Part shown: one piece after another, positions 42,097 through 50,536 of the stretch
How positions within the stretch are numbered: the first letter of the stretch is position 1
How the letters are laid out: each line of letters opens with the position of its first letter
Assembly: GCA_963849365.1 (NCBI GenBank)
Contig: CAWKHA010000004.1
Coordinates: 62,001-126,000, forward strand
Origin: CAVQCJ01 sp963849365
Lineage (GTDB): Bacteria > Actinomycetota > Actinomycetes > Prado026
Direction of reading: 5' to 3'
DNA length: 64,000 nt
Made by a program: the position numbers and the translations under genes
Notes under the pieces: model-generated
What the model was told of the DNA's origin: nothing
The model's input: only the letters and a program-made list of their open reading frames with translations
The model's database searches: none

Positions 42097-43538
42097 GCAT
42101 CATGGACCAGGTCGGACGGCTGACCACGGACGAGCTGCGCGAGCTGTTCCTGTTCGAGGCGCTCACCGACGACCAGCTGCAGTGGCTGGCCGAGCACGGC
42201 TGGGTCGCGCAGCTGCCCACCGGGTCGACCGTGTTCACCGAGGGCGACCCGGCCGAGGTCCTCATGCTGCTGCTCGGCGGCACCGTGACCATGAGCCGGC
42301 GGGTCGGCCAGGACGACGTCGAGATCGTCCGCACCGACCAGGTCGGGGTGTACGCGGGGGCGATGCAGTCTTTCCTCGCCGACCGCGAGCAGCAGACGTA
42401 CACCGCCACGCTGAAGGTGGTGAGCGAGGCGCGGATGTTCGTCCTGCGCGGCGAGGACTTCGCCTGGGTCGTCCGGACGTGGTTCCCGATGGCGATCCAC
42501 CTGCTGGAGGGGCTGTTCCTGGGGATGCGCAACTCCCAGCAGATCGTCGGGCAGCGCCAGCAGCTGCTGGCTCTGGGGGCGCTGACGGCCGGGCTCACGC
42601 ACGAGCTGAACAACCCGGCTGCGGCCGCTGTGCGGGCGACCGCAGCGCTGCGCGACCGCGTCGCCGGGATGCGGCACAAGCTCGCGATGCTGGCGCACGA
42701 CGAGCTCGACCCGAAGCTGCTCGAGCTGTTCGTGGACGTGCAGGAGGAGGCCGTGCAGGCCGTGGCCCTCGCCCCCAGGCTCAGCGCCGTGCAGGAGTCC
42801 GAGCGGGAGGACGAGATCGCCGACTGGCTGGACGGCCACGGCATCTCCGGCTCCTGGGAGCTGGCGCCGATATTCGCCGCGGCCGGGACGACCACCGACT
42901 TTCTCGAGAAGATCGCCGACGGCGCGTCCCGGGACCTGCTCGACGGCGGCCTGCGCTGGCTGGCGTACACCGTCGAGACCGAGCTGCTGCTCGAGGAGAT
43001 CACCGACTCGGTGACGCGCATCTCGTCCCTGGTGGGCGCGGCCAAGCAGTACTCGAACATGGACCGCGCACCGTTCGAGCGGGTCGACATCCACGACGGG
43101 CTGGAGAGCACGCTGGTCATGCTCGCCGCCAAGCTCGACGGCATCGAGGTCGTCGAGGACTTCGACCGCGGGCTGCCGGCGGTGCCGGTCTACGCCGGCG
43201 AGATCAACCAGGTCTGGACGAACCTCATCGACAACGCGGTCCAGGCGATGGACGGGCAGGGCACGCTGACCCTGCGCACGAGCCTGGACGGGGACCGGGT
43301 CCGGGTGGAGATCGGCGACACCGGCCCGGGTGTCCCGGACGAGCTGCGCCGGCGCATCTTCGAACCGTTCTTCACCACCAAACCGATCGGTCAGGGCACC
43401 GGACTCGGCCTGGACATCTCGTACCGGATCGTGGTCACCCGGCACGGGGGCGACCTCACCGTCGAGTCCCGGCCCGGTGACACCCGGTTCGTGGTCCGCC
43501 TCCCGCTCACCGAACGGCCGGTGGCTTCGCCCGACTGA
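42093..43538 (+). CDS. Cyclic-nucleotide-binding-domain histidine kinase
   Basis: The 481-residue protein has an N-terminal cNMP/CRP-type cupin at about 18-140 (FTEGDPAEVLMLLLGGTV). A dimerisation segment holds His170 in GLTHELNNP, and an HATPase domain covers about 340-475 with VWTNLIDNAVQAM (N box), DTGPGVP, and GTGLGLDISYRIV (G boxes). It lacks membrane helices, so it is cytosolic. It overlaps the flavoprotein response regulator gene by four bases, making a two-component pair in which the receiver is joined to a reductase-like domain. Stimulus and output are unknown; redox or nucleotide sensing is suggested by the domains. Confidence 0.9.
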   Translation: MSIMDQVGRLTTDELRELFLFEALTDDQLQWLAEHGWVAQLPTGSTVFTEGDPAEVLMLLLGGTVTMSRRVGQDDVEIVRTDQVGVYAGAMQSFLADREQQTYTATLKVVSEARMFVLRGEDFAWVVRTWFPMAIHLLEGLFLGMRNSQQIVGQRQQLLALGALTAGLTHELNNPAAAAVRATAALRDRVAGMRHKLAMLAHDELDPKLLELFVDVQEEAVQAVALAPRLSAVQESEREDEIADWLDGHGISGSWELAPIFAAAGTTTDFLEKIADGASRDLLDGGLRWLAYTVETELLLEEITDSVTRISSLVGAAKQYSNMDRAPFERVDIHDGLESTLVMLAAKLDGIEVVEDFDRGLPAVPVYAGEINQVWTNLIDNAVQAMDGQGTLTLRTSLDGDRVRVEIGDTGPGVPDELRRRIFEPFFTTKPIGQGTGLGLDISYRIVVTRHGGDLTVESRPGDTRFVVRLPLTERPVASPD

Positions 43539-43598
43539 CCTACGGTCGAGCGGCTTGTCCGGGAAGATCGGCGCGGGACGGCGGAGCGGAGGTACGCG

Positions 43599-44573
43599 GT
43601 GGGTGACGAGGCATACGGGACGCCCGCGCCGGACGCGCAGGCCGTCGTCGCGCCGCTGACCGGGGCCGCCACCTTCCTGGTGCTGTCCGTCCGCGCCGGC
43701 AGCGACAGCGCGGCCAGGACGCGCCAGGTCTGCCGCGACCTCGCCGCTCTCGTCCGCTCGGTCGCGAGCCGGGACCCGGATGGCTCCCTCACCTGCGTGC
43801 TGGGCATCTCCTCCGACGCCTGGGACCGGCTGGTGGGACCGCCGCGCCCCGCGGAGCTGCACCCGTTCGCCGAGATCCGGGCCGGCGGCCGGCACGCGGT
43901 GGCCACCCCGGGCGACCTGCTCCTGCACATCCGGGCCGCCCGGACGGACCTGTGCTTCGAGCTCGCGACCCTGCTGATGTCCCGGCTCGGGGATGCCGCC
44001 GAAGCCGTCGACGAGGTGCACGGGTTCCGGTACTTCGACAACCGGGACGTCATCGGCTTCGTCGACGGCACCGAGAACCCCACGGGTGCCGCCGCCGTCC
44101 GGGCGACCCTGGTGGGGGCGGAGGACCCAGCCTTCGCCGGAGGCAGCTACGTCATCGTGCAGAAGTACCTTCACGACATGACCCGGTGGAACGCGCTGCC
44201 CGTCGACGAGCAGGAGCGGATCGTCGGGCGGACCAAGCTGTCCAACCTGGAGCTGACCGACGACGTGAAGCCGTCGTACGCGCACAACGCGCTGACCGTC
44301 GTCGAGTCCGGCGGCAAGGAGGTCAAGATCCTGCGCGACAACATGCCCTTCGGCACGCCCTCCCGGGGCGAGTTCGGCACGTACTTCATCGGCTACTCGC
44401 GCTCCCCCCGGGTCACCGAGCAGATGCTGCGCAACATGTTCGTGGGCCGGCCGGAGGGCAACTACGACCGGCTGCTCGACTTCAGCGTCGCGGTGACCGG
44501 GACGCTGTTCTTCGTGCCTGCGGCGGCGCTGCTGGAGCGCCTCGGCGACGCTCCCCCGCCCGGGCCGGCCTGA
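43599..44573 (+). CDS. Dye-decolorizing (DyP-type) peroxidase
   Basis: The 324-residue protein has the DyP signature GFVDGTENP at 153-161 with catalytic Asp156, the proximal heme ligand His229 (VKPSYAHN), and the distal Arg246 in ILRDNMPFG. The lack of a Tat signal and the length match cytosolic B-type enzymes (YfeX-like). It oxidises substrates with peroxide using heme. No encapsulin gene lies nearby, and the C-terminal tail LERLGDAPPPGPA lacks an obvious cargo peptide. GTG 43599 starts 60 bases after the histidine kinase stop; co-transcription with that pair is possible. Confidence 0.94.
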   Translation: MGDEAYGTPAPDAQAVVAPLTGAATFLVLSVRAGSDSAARTRQVCRDLAALVRSVASRDPDGSLTCVLGISSDAWDRLVGPPRPAELHPFAEIRAGGRHAVATPGDLLLHIRAARTDLCFELATLLMSRLGDAAEAVDEVHGFRYFDNRDVIGFVDGTENPTGAAAVRATLVGAEDPAFAGGSYVIVQKYLHDMTRWNALPVDEQERIVGRTKLSNLELTDDVKPSYAHNALTVVESGGKEVKILRDNMPFGTPSRGEFGTYFIGYSRSPRVTEQMLRNMFVGRPEGNYDRLLDFSVAVTGTLFFVPAAALLERLGDAPPPGPA

Positions 44574-44627
44574 GCCGCCGGTCCCGAACCGGTTGCGCTC
44601 GGGTCGGCGCCCCGGGACGCTGGGTGC

Positions 44628-46043
44628 GTGGCCGCCACCTCGCACTACGAGCTGCTCGTCCTGGGGTCGGGTCCCGGTGGGCAGAAGGCCGCGATCGCGG
44701 CCGCCAAGCTCGGGCACCGGGCGGGCATCGTCGAGCGCCGGCACATGGTCGGCGGTGTGTGCATCAACACGGGCACGATCCCGTCCAAGACCCTGCGCGA
44801 GGCGGTCCTCTACCTGACCGGCCTGAACATGCGCGAGCTGTACGGGCAGAACTACCGGGTCAAGGACGACATCACCGTCCAGGACCTCCTGGCCCGGACC
44901 CAGCACGTGATCGGCCGCGAGGTCGAGATCGTCCGCAGCCAGCTGTTCCGCAACAACGTCGACCTCATCCACGGGACCGCACGCTTCGTGGACGCCAAGA
45001 CCGTGGCCGTGCGCCCGCACGACAGCGACGCCGACCACCTCATGACGGCCGACTCGTTCGTGGTGGCTGTCGGCTCCCGCCCGGCCCGCCCGCCCGGCGT
45101 TGAGTTCGACGACGCCCGCATCGTCGACTCCGACGGCATCCTGAACATGGACAGGGTGCCGCGGACCATGGTCGTGGTCGGGGCAGGCGTCATCGGCATC
45201 GAGTACGCCTCGATGTTCGCGGCGCTGGGCACCCGCGTCACCGTCGTCGAGGCGCGCGACCGCATGCTGGAGTTCTGCGACTCCGAGGTCGTCGATGCGC
45301 TGCGCTTCCACCTGCGCGACCTCTCGGTGACGTTCCGGTTCGGCGAGACGGTGGAGCGCGTGGAGACCGGCTCCAACGGCACCCTCACCACGCTCCGCAG
45401 CGGCAAGCGCATCGTCGCCGACACCGTGATGTACTCCGCCGGCCGGCAGGGCGCCACCGACGCGCTGGACCTGGCCGCGGCCGGCCTGGAGGCCGACGAC
45501 CGGGGCCGGATCAAGGTCGACTCCAGGTTCCGCACGTCGGCGGACCACATCTACGCGGTCGGCGACGTCATCGGCTTCCCGGCGCTCGCGGCGACCTCGA
45601 TGGAGCAGGGCCGGCTCGCCGCCTACGACGCGTTCGGGGAGAGCGCGAACTCGCTGCGCCAGCACCAGCCCATCGGCATCTACACGATCCCGGAGATCAG
45701 CTACTGCGGGGCCACCGAGGACGAGCTGACCAAATCGTCCGTGCCGTACGAGTTCGGGATCTCGCGCTACCGCGAGCTGGCCCGCGGGCAGATCGTCGGG
45801 GACACGTACGGCATGCTCAAGCTGCTGGTGTCGACCGAGACCCGGCAGCTGCTCGGCGTGCACATCTTCGGCACCGACGCCACCGAGCTCATCCACATCG
45901 GCCAGGCGGTGATGACGACCGGCGGGACGGTCGACCATCTCGTGGACACGGTCTTCAACTACCCGACGCTGTCGGAGGCTTACAAGGTCGCGGCCCTCGA
46001 CGCGTCGAACAAGATGCGCGCCATCCGCCAGATGCTCGGCTGA
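44628..46043 (+). CDS. sthA: Soluble pyridine nucleotide transhydrogenase
   Basis: The 471-residue flavoprotein balances NADPH and NADH. It has an FAD Rossmann motif (LGSGPGGQKAAIAAAK), an NAD motif (VVGAGVIGIEYASMFAALG) and the dimerisation domain. In place of the redox-active CxxxxC of dihydrolipoamide dehydrogenases it has CINTGTIPSK, with Thr at the second cysteine, which marks the transhydrogenase subgroup. GTG 44628 is the start. It overlaps the MBL hydrolase gene by one base, forming an operon. Confidence 0.95.
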   Translation: MAATSHYELLVLGSGPGGQKAAIAAAKLGHRAGIVERRHMVGGVCINTGTIPSKTLREAVLYLTGLNMRELYGQNYRVKDDITVQDLLARTQHVIGREVEIVRSQLFRNNVDLIHGTARFVDAKTVAVRPHDSDADHLMTADSFVVAVGSRPARPPGVEFDDARIVDSDGILNMDRVPRTMVVVGAGVIGIEYASMFAALGTRVTVVEARDRMLEFCDSEVVDALRFHLRDLSVTFRFGETVERVETGSNGTLTTLRSGKRIVADTVMYSAGRQGATDALDLAAAGLEADDRGRIKVDSRFRTSADHIYAVGDVIGFPALAATSMEQGRLAAYDAFGESANSLRQHQPIGIYTIPEISYCGATEDELTKSSVPYEFGISRYRELARGQIVGDTYGMLKLLVSTETRQLLGVHIFGTDATELIHIGQAVMTTGGTVDHLVDTVFNYPTLSEAYKVAALDASNKMRAIRQMLG

Positions 46044-46927
46044 TGGCCGCCGCGCCGGACCCCGTCACCCGCAACACCGGGGCGCCCGTGGCCCGCGCGC
46101 TGCAGGTCCGGTGGATCCACGGGTCGCCCTCGGCCAAGCACAACACCGACCCCGACATCCAGGTGTACGGCGTCGACCCGGACACCTTCATCCTGCGGCA
46201 GAACATGGCGGTCGACTACGAGGCCCCGTTCCTGTTCCTCCTGTTCGGCGCCGACCGGGTCGTGCTCTTCGACACCGGCGCCACCGCCGCCGCAGAGCAC
46301 TTCCCGCTGCGCCGCACCGTCGACGCCCTCGTCGACGGCTGGCTGCGCGAGCATCCGCACGACGGCTACCCGCTGCTGGTCCTGCACACCCATGCCCACG
46401 GCGACCACGTCGCCGGCGACGGCCAGCTCCGCGACCGGCCCGGCACTGTCGTCGTCGGCGCCGACCGGGACAGCGCCTGGACGTTCTTCGGTTTCCACGA
46501 GGACCCCGACCGGGTGGCGCTGCTCGACCTCGGCGGCCGGGTGCTGGAGTGCCTGGCCACGCCCGGTCACGACGAGGCCGCGGTCACGTACTACGACCCG
46601 CGCACGGGCTTCCTGCTCACCGGCGACACCGTCTACCCGGGCCGGCTGTACATCGAGGACTGGGGCGCGTTCGGACGGACGGTCGACCGCCTCGTCGCCT
46701 TCGCCGCGGCACGGCCCGTCACGCACGTGCTCGGCTGCCACATCGAGATGACCCGCGAGCCGGGCGTGGACTACCCGGTCCGCACGTCGTACCAACCGGA
46801 CGAGCCGCCGCTGGAGATGACCGTGGACCAGCTCCGCGACATCCGGTCCGCGATGGACCAGGCCGCGGACCGCCCCGGCCGGTACGTGTTCGCCGACTTC
46901 GTCCTGGTCCGCGAGGACGGCGCCTGA
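46043..46927 (+). CDS. MBL-fold metallo-hydrolase
   Basis: The 294-residue protein has the metallo-beta-lactamase motif HTHAHGDH at 115-122, a second-site Asp and His (ATPGHDEAA, GDTVYPG) and HVLGCHIEM further on, so the dinuclear metal site looks complete. The N-terminus (HNTDPDIQVYGVDPDTFILRQN) is unusual. The fold suits lactonases, glyoxalase II and others; the substrate cannot be named. The start codon is ATG 46043 in a TGATG overlap with sthA, so the two are coupled. It converges with the VapC gene. Confidence 0.87.
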   Translation: MAAAPDPVTRNTGAPVARALQVRWIHGSPSAKHNTDPDIQVYGVDPDTFILRQNMAVDYEAPFLFLLFGADRVVLFDTGATAAAEHFPLRRTVDALVDGWLREHPHDGYPLLVLHTHAHGDHVAGDGQLRDRPGTVVVGADRDSAWTFFGFHEDPDRVALLDLGGRVLECLATPGHDEAAVTYYDPRTGFLLTGDTVYPGRLYIEDWGAFGRTVDRLVAFAAARPVTHVLGCHIEMTREPGVDYPVRTSYQPDEPPLEMTVDQLRDIRSAMDQAADRPGRYVFADFVLVREDGA

Positions 46928-46952
46928 CCGGTGCGCCGGCGCTCGAACCTGC

Positions 46953-47342
46953 TCAGGAACGGACGTCGACGCCGGGCAGGTCGGCGAAAGCCGCGACATC
47001 GCCCGACACGACGGTCCGACCTTGCGCGACAGCCGTGGCCGCGATCATCAGGTCGTGGGCGCCGCGCGGCCGGCCCGACCGTCGGACGTGGGCCAGCAGC
47101 TCCGCGTGGACGCCGGCGACGGAGCTGTCGTAGGGCTCGACCGGGATGGTGTCCAGGACGCTGCGGACGAACCTGAGCCGATCGGCGCGGCGCCGGCCTT
47201 CGGCCGTCTCGACGCCCGCCAGGAGCTCGGCCGCGGTGATCGCCGCGATCGCGACATCGTCCTCGTCGCGGATCAGCCGGTCGAGCCGGCGGCCGCGCTC
47301 GGCATCGATCAGCACGTTGCTGTCGAGGATCAGTCGGGCCAT
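46953..47342 (-). CDS. vapC: VapC-like PIN-domain toxin
   Basis: The 129-residue PIN nuclease carries the acidic residues Asp7 (LILDSNVLID), Glu39 (AAELLAG), Asp97 (GAHDLMIAA) and Asp115, which bind metal at the active site. It should cleave RNA and inhibit growth when free of antitoxin. It overlaps the antitoxin gene by 13 bases. No repair or defence genes are adjacent. Confidence 0.9.
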   Translation of the reverse strand: MARLILDSNVLIDAERGRRLDRLIRDEDDVAIAAITAAELLAGVETAEGRRRADRLRFVRSVLDTIPVEPYDSSVAGVHAELLAHVRRSGRPRGAHDLMIAATAVAQGRTVVSGDVAAFADLPGVDVRS

Positions 47343-47581
47343 TCACGCTCCTGGAGCGAGGTGCCGGCCCGCAGCTCGGCCAGCTCGTCCGGCCAGTCGG
47401 GATCGAGGTCGTAGTGCCGGAGCAGGGCCTTGACCGCCTTGCCCGAGGTGCCGGCCGCAGGCTCCATGCGGGCGATGACCTTGCCGCCGCGCGTGATGAC
47501 GAACGTCTCCCCCTCGTGCTCGACCGCGGAGAGCATCGCGGAGAAGCCCCGCGCCGCCTGTGTCGCCGTGACCTCCCGCAT
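47330..47581 (-). CDS. Phd/YefM-type antitoxin
   Basis: The 83-residue protein starts with the Phd/YefM fold MREVTATQAARGFSAMLSAVEHEGETFVITRGGKVIARMEP, which binds DNA as a dimer. The C-terminal half (KAVKALLRHYDLDPDWPDELAELRAGTS) is the likely toxin-neutralising tail. A palindrome directly upstream of the ATG fits autoregulation by antitoxin and toxin-antitoxin complex. Confidence 0.88.
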   Translation of the reverse strand: MREVTATQAARGFSAMLSAVEHEGETFVITRGGKVIARMEPAAGTSGKAVKALLRHYDLDPDWPDELAELRAGTSLQEREWPD

Positions 47582-47584
47582 GCG

Positions 47585-47601
47585 GATCAGATTATCGGAT
47601 C
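47585..47601 (-). promoter_or_regulatory. Operator and promoter of the toxin-antitoxin pair
   Basis: GATCAGATTATCGGATC is a 17-base palindrome with one mismatched pair (arms GATC and GAT around the centre). On the minus strand it contains TAATCT, a good -10 box, ending seven bases before the antitoxin ATG at 47581. That places initiation at or next to the ATG, so the mRNA may be leaderless, and bound antitoxin would block the promoter. Confidence 0.55.
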
Positions 47602-47620
47602 GCCGCCTGCCGGGCCAGGG

Positions 47621-48412
47621 TCACCGCAGGGCTTCCACGACCGCCGTCGTCAGGGCCACGGCCACGATCGCGAGGCGCAGCAGCCGGTCCGGCACGCGCT
47701 GGCCGTAGCGTCCGGCGGTCACGCCGCCCGCGGTGCTGCCGACGGCCAGCAGGGCCGCCGCCGCCCAGTCGACGTCCGCGCGCAGCACGAACACCAGGCA
47801 GGCCGAGCCGCAGCTGAGCGCGGTCAGCACGTTCTTGACGCCGTTGGACGCCTGCAGCCCGCCGATGAGAGCACCCAGCATCGCCAGGTACATCACCGAC
47901 ACCGCCGCCCCGAAGTACCCGCCGTACACGGCGACCGCGACGCCGAGCGCGAGGACCGCCGGACCGGCCCGAGGCGCCCCGCCCGCGACCGTCGGGCCGT
48001 CGACGCGGCGCCGGGCGACCGCGCGCGCGATGGCCGGCTGGTACGCGACGAGCCCGGCCGCGAGGATGAGCAGGACCGGCAGCAACCCGGCGAACACGGC
48101 TTCGGGAAGCAGCAGCAGGAGCACGGCGCCGGCCGCGCCGCCCAGCGCCGTCGGCACCAGCAACGGCCTGAGCAGCGGACGCAGCGGACCGAGCTGATGC
48201 CGGTAGGCGTACGCCCCGGCGATGGAGCCGGGAACGACGCCCACGGCGCTGGTGACGTTGGCGACCACCGGGGTCAGCCCGATCGCGAGCAGGGCGGGGA
48301 ACGACGCCAGGCTGCCTGCTCCGACGACAGCGGTCATGCCCCCGGCCACGAACCCCGCGACGAGCACTGCGAAGGCCCGCGCCCAGGTCACGGAGGAGCA
48401 GTCTGGCAACAA
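47621..48412 (-). CDS. TSUP (TauE/SafE) family permease
   Basis: The 263-residue protein has about eight membrane helices. The duplicated TSUP half-pattern is visible as FVAGGMTAVVGAGSLASFPALLAIGLTPVVANVTSAVGVVPGSIAGAYAYR and VYGGYFGAAVSVMYLAMLGALIGGLQASNGVKNVLTALSCGSA. Members export sulfite, sulfoacetate, 2-oxoacids or similar anions. No sulfur genes are next to it. It lies 40 bases beyond the toxin-antitoxin operator. Confidence 0.85.
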   Translation of the reverse strand: MLPDCSSVTWARAFAVLVAGFVAGGMTAVVGAGSLASFPALLAIGLTPVVANVTSAVGVVPGSIAGAYAYRHQLGPLRPLLRPLLVPTALGGAAGAVLLLLLPEAVFAGLLPVLLILAAGLVAYQPAIARAVARRRVDGPTVAGGAPRAGPAVLALGVAVAVYGGYFGAAVSVMYLAMLGALIGGLQASNGVKNVLTALSCGSACLVFVLRADVDWAAAALLAVGSTAGGVTAGRYGQRVPDRLLRLAIVAVALTTAVVEALR

Positions 48413-48465
48413 CGCGCTCGCGGCGGCGGGCTTCAGCCCCGTCCAGCTGCTGCCGATCCGGCAGT

Positions 48466-49848
48466 GTGGCTGTGCTGCGGGCGGTGAGCGCCTGGACCGT
48501 GCGCCTGCGGCTGCTGATCCTCGCCGTGTGGGCGGTGCCGTGGGCGTTCCGCCTCTTCCCGCGCGACCCGCTCGGCTCGGACTGGTGGTGGTTCGAGTAC
48601 GGCGCGCGCCAGCTGGTCGGGCACACCAAGGGGTTCACGCCGATCGACGGCGGCCCGCTGCACATCTACACCTGGATCCCGCGCCTGCAGATCGGCCCGC
48701 CCGCGCTGGTCGCGGCCGTCCCGACCCAGCTGGGCAACACGTACTGGGGGCGGGTGGCCGCCGCGGTCCTGATGGTGCTGGTGGTGCTCGGAGTGCTCCT
48801 GCTGCTCGAGCGCATCGCCGCGGCGCGCGGGCTCGCCCGGTCGCGGACCCGGGTGCTGACCCTGCTCGGCGGCCTGCTCCTCGTGCCGGCGTGGTGCACC
48901 CTCGCCGTCTACACGATGCACCTGGACGACGTCATCGCCCTCTCGTTCGCCGTCGTTGCCATGCACGAGGTGCTGAGGGGCCGCTGGTGGACCGCGTCGC
49001 TCGCCCTCGGGGTGGCGGCGGCGACCAAGCCGTGGGCCATCTCGTTCATCCCGCTGCTCGCGCTGATCCCCCGCAGCCGGCGCTCGCACGCGCTGCTGCT
49101 GACGATGGGCGCGGCCGCGGTCTGGTGGCTCCCGTTCGTGATCGCCGACCCCGGGACGGTCCAGGCGTCCGGCACCGTGTCCGTGCCGACAGCCGCCGAC
49201 TCGACCTTGCGCCTGCTGGGGGTCACGAACTCGGCCGGCGACATCCGGCTGGCCCAGATGGCGTTGATGGCGCTGGTCGGGTTCCTCGTCGTGCGCTCGG
49301 GGCGCTGGCCCGCGCTGATCCTGGCGGTCGTCGCGGTCCGCATGCTCACCGACCCGCAGACGTGGCTGTACTACAGCAGCGGGCTGGTGCTCGGGGCGTA
49401 CGTCTGGGACCTGCTCGGCTCGCGGGCCCGCTGGCCGCGGCTGACCGTGCTGACCGCCGGGCTGCTGCTGCTGGAATCGCGAATCTCCCAGCAGGTGAAC
49501 GGGCCCCCGCACGACGGCCAGACCCTCCTCGCGGTCGTGCGGATCGTCGTGCTCGCCGCGCTGCTGGCGTACGTGCTATGGCCGGGACGGCGCAGCACCG
49601 ACGACCTGTGTACCGTCGGCGGGGAGCCAGGAGCGGCTCGACGACCGACGAGAGGTGTCGCGATGAGCGAGGAACCGCTGCCGAGCGTGGCCCCGGACGA
49701 GTCGGTCGGCGACCAGGCCGACCAGGCCTCCCGGCTCCAGGAGTACGAGGAGCAGGAGGCGATCGACGCGGCGCTGGGCAAGGAGCCCGCCGACGCCGGT
49801 GACGTCCTGGACCCTGAGTACATCGCGCGGCTCACCCACGACGACTGA
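48466..49848 (+). CDS. Polytopic membrane protein with an acidic C-terminal extension
   Basis: The 460-residue frame begins at GTG 48466. Residues to about 375 hold about nine membrane helices with aromatic and Arg residues in loops (LITFIPLLALIPRSRR-like, PWAISFIPLLALIPRSRRSH), resembling GT87/DUF2029-type mannosyltransferase or carrier folds, but I cannot assign it. The last 61 residues (SEEPLPSVAPDES...IARLTHDD) are very acidic and unlike the rest. An internal ATG at 49663 with AGAGG upstream is in frame, so this tail may be a separate small gene read through without a stop. This is discussed as a finding. Confidence 0.75.
   Translation: MAVLRAVSAWTVRLRLLILAVWAVPWAFRLFPRDPLGSDWWWFEYGARQLVGHTKGFTPIDGGPLHIYTWIPRLQIGPPALVAAVPTQLGNTYWGRVAAAVLMVLVVLGVLLLLERIAAARGLARSRTRVLTLLGGLLLVPAWCTLAVYTMHLDDVIALSFAVVAMHEVLRGRWWTASLALGVAAATKPWAISFIPLLALIPRSRRSHALLLTMGAAAVWWLPFVIADPGTVQASGTVSVPTAADSTLRLLGVTNSAGDIRLAQMALMALVGFLVVRSGRWPALILAVVAVRMLTDPQTWLYYSSGLVLGAYVWDLLGSRARWPRLTVLTAGLLLLESRISQQVNGPPHDGQTLLAVVRIVVLAALLAYVLWPGRRSTDDLCTVGGEPGAARRPTRGVAMSEEPLPSVAPDESVGDQADQASRLQEYEEQEAIDAALGKEPADAGDVLDPEYIARLTHDD
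49663..49848 (+). CDS. Possible separate acidic small protein nested at the 3' end of the membrane gene
   Basis: ATG 49663 is in the same frame as the membrane protein and is preceded by GAGAGGTG at about 10 bases. The 61-residue product would start SEEPLPSVAPDESVGDQ and is acidic, soluble and predicted helical (LQEYEEQEAIDAALGKEP). No stop codon separates it from the membrane protein, so it may be a fusion, a reinitiation product or simply the tail of that protein. Confidence 0.4.
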   Translation: MSEEPLPSVAPDESVGDQADQASRLQEYEEQEAIDAALGKEPADAGDVLDPEYIARLTHDD

Positions 49849-49882
49849 GCCACGGGCCGGTGCCGCGAGCCGGTGCCGCAGG

Positions 49883-50494
49883 TCAGGGCGCGGTGCCGCG
49901 GATGAGCAGCTCGAGCAGCTCGCGGTAGGTGGCCTCCGGATCAGGGGTCAGCACCAGGCCCTTGAGCTCGAGCGCGACCGCGCCGTGCACGGTGCTCCAG
50001 ATCTGCTGCGCCATGTCGAACGCGTCGCCGTCGCGGATCGAGCCGTGCGCCATCCCGTACCGGACCTTCTCGACCAGCGCCATGAAGGCCGCCGTCGCGT
50101 GCTCGGTCACCTGCGGTGACTCGGTCTCCATCAGCAGCGCCGCCTCGAACATCACGGCGTAGTGCTGCGGGTGCGTGAGCGCGAACTCCCGGTAGCGCAG
50201 CCCGCAGGCCCGCAGCCGCTGCACCGGGTCCGGCTCGTCGCCGGCGGAGATCGCCGCGTTGAGCCCGTCGAAGCCGCGGACCAGGATCGCGGCCACCAGC
50301 CCGTCCTTGCCGCCCAGGTGGTTGTAGACACCCATCGGCGCCACCCCGGCCTCGGCCGCCACAGCCCGCACCGTGACCGCCGCGGGGCCATCCCGGAGCA
50401 GCACCCGGTGCGCCGCGTCGACCAGGGCTCGCTCGACGTCGACGCTGCGGGTCCGCTCGGGGCGGCCCCGCTTGCTGGTCGTTGCGCCCGGCAC
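49883..50494 (-). CDS. TetR family transcriptional regulator
   Basis: I chose GTG 50494 (VPGATTSKRGRPERTRS) because GGGAGG lies nine bases upstream; ATG 50503 overlaps that site and is less likely. The 203-residue protein has the TetR helix-turn-helix at about 25-60 (AVTVRAVAAEAGVAPMGVYNHLGGKDGL) and a ligand-binding C-terminal domain, including a TetR_C-type stretch ending in ELLELLIRG. It is divergent from an MFS exporter, and two related operator-like sequences lie in front of that exporter. Repression of the exporter, relieved by its substrate, is the expected role. Confidence 0.9.
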   Translation of the reverse strand: MPGATTSKRGRPERTRSVDVERALVDAAHRVLLRDGPAAVTVRAVAAEAGVAPMGVYNHLGGKDGLVAAILVRGFDGLNAAISAGDEPDPVQRLRACGLRYREFALTHPQHYAVMFEAALLMETESPQVTEHATAAFMALVEKVRYGMAHGSIRDGDAFDMAQQIWSTVHGAVALELKGLVLTPDPEATYRELLELLIRGTAP

Positions 50495-50536
50495 GTCGCC
50501 CATCCTCCCTGATCCGACCGGTCCGGCCGTGCACCC

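Noticed and set aside
43599..44573. DyP peroxidase as encapsulin cargo
   Set aside because: No encapsulin shell gene is adjacent and no convincing cargo-loading peptide is seen at the C-terminus.
42078..45938. 1286-residue minus-strand frame
   Set aside because: It lies antisense across the kinase, DyP peroxidase and transhydrogenase genes, all of which have conserved motifs; composition is Val/Asp/Arg/His shadow sequence.
46953..47601. Toxin-antitoxin pair as a marker of a mobile island
   Set aside because: No integrase, attachment repeats or composition change surround it, and neighbours look like ordinary chromosomal genes.
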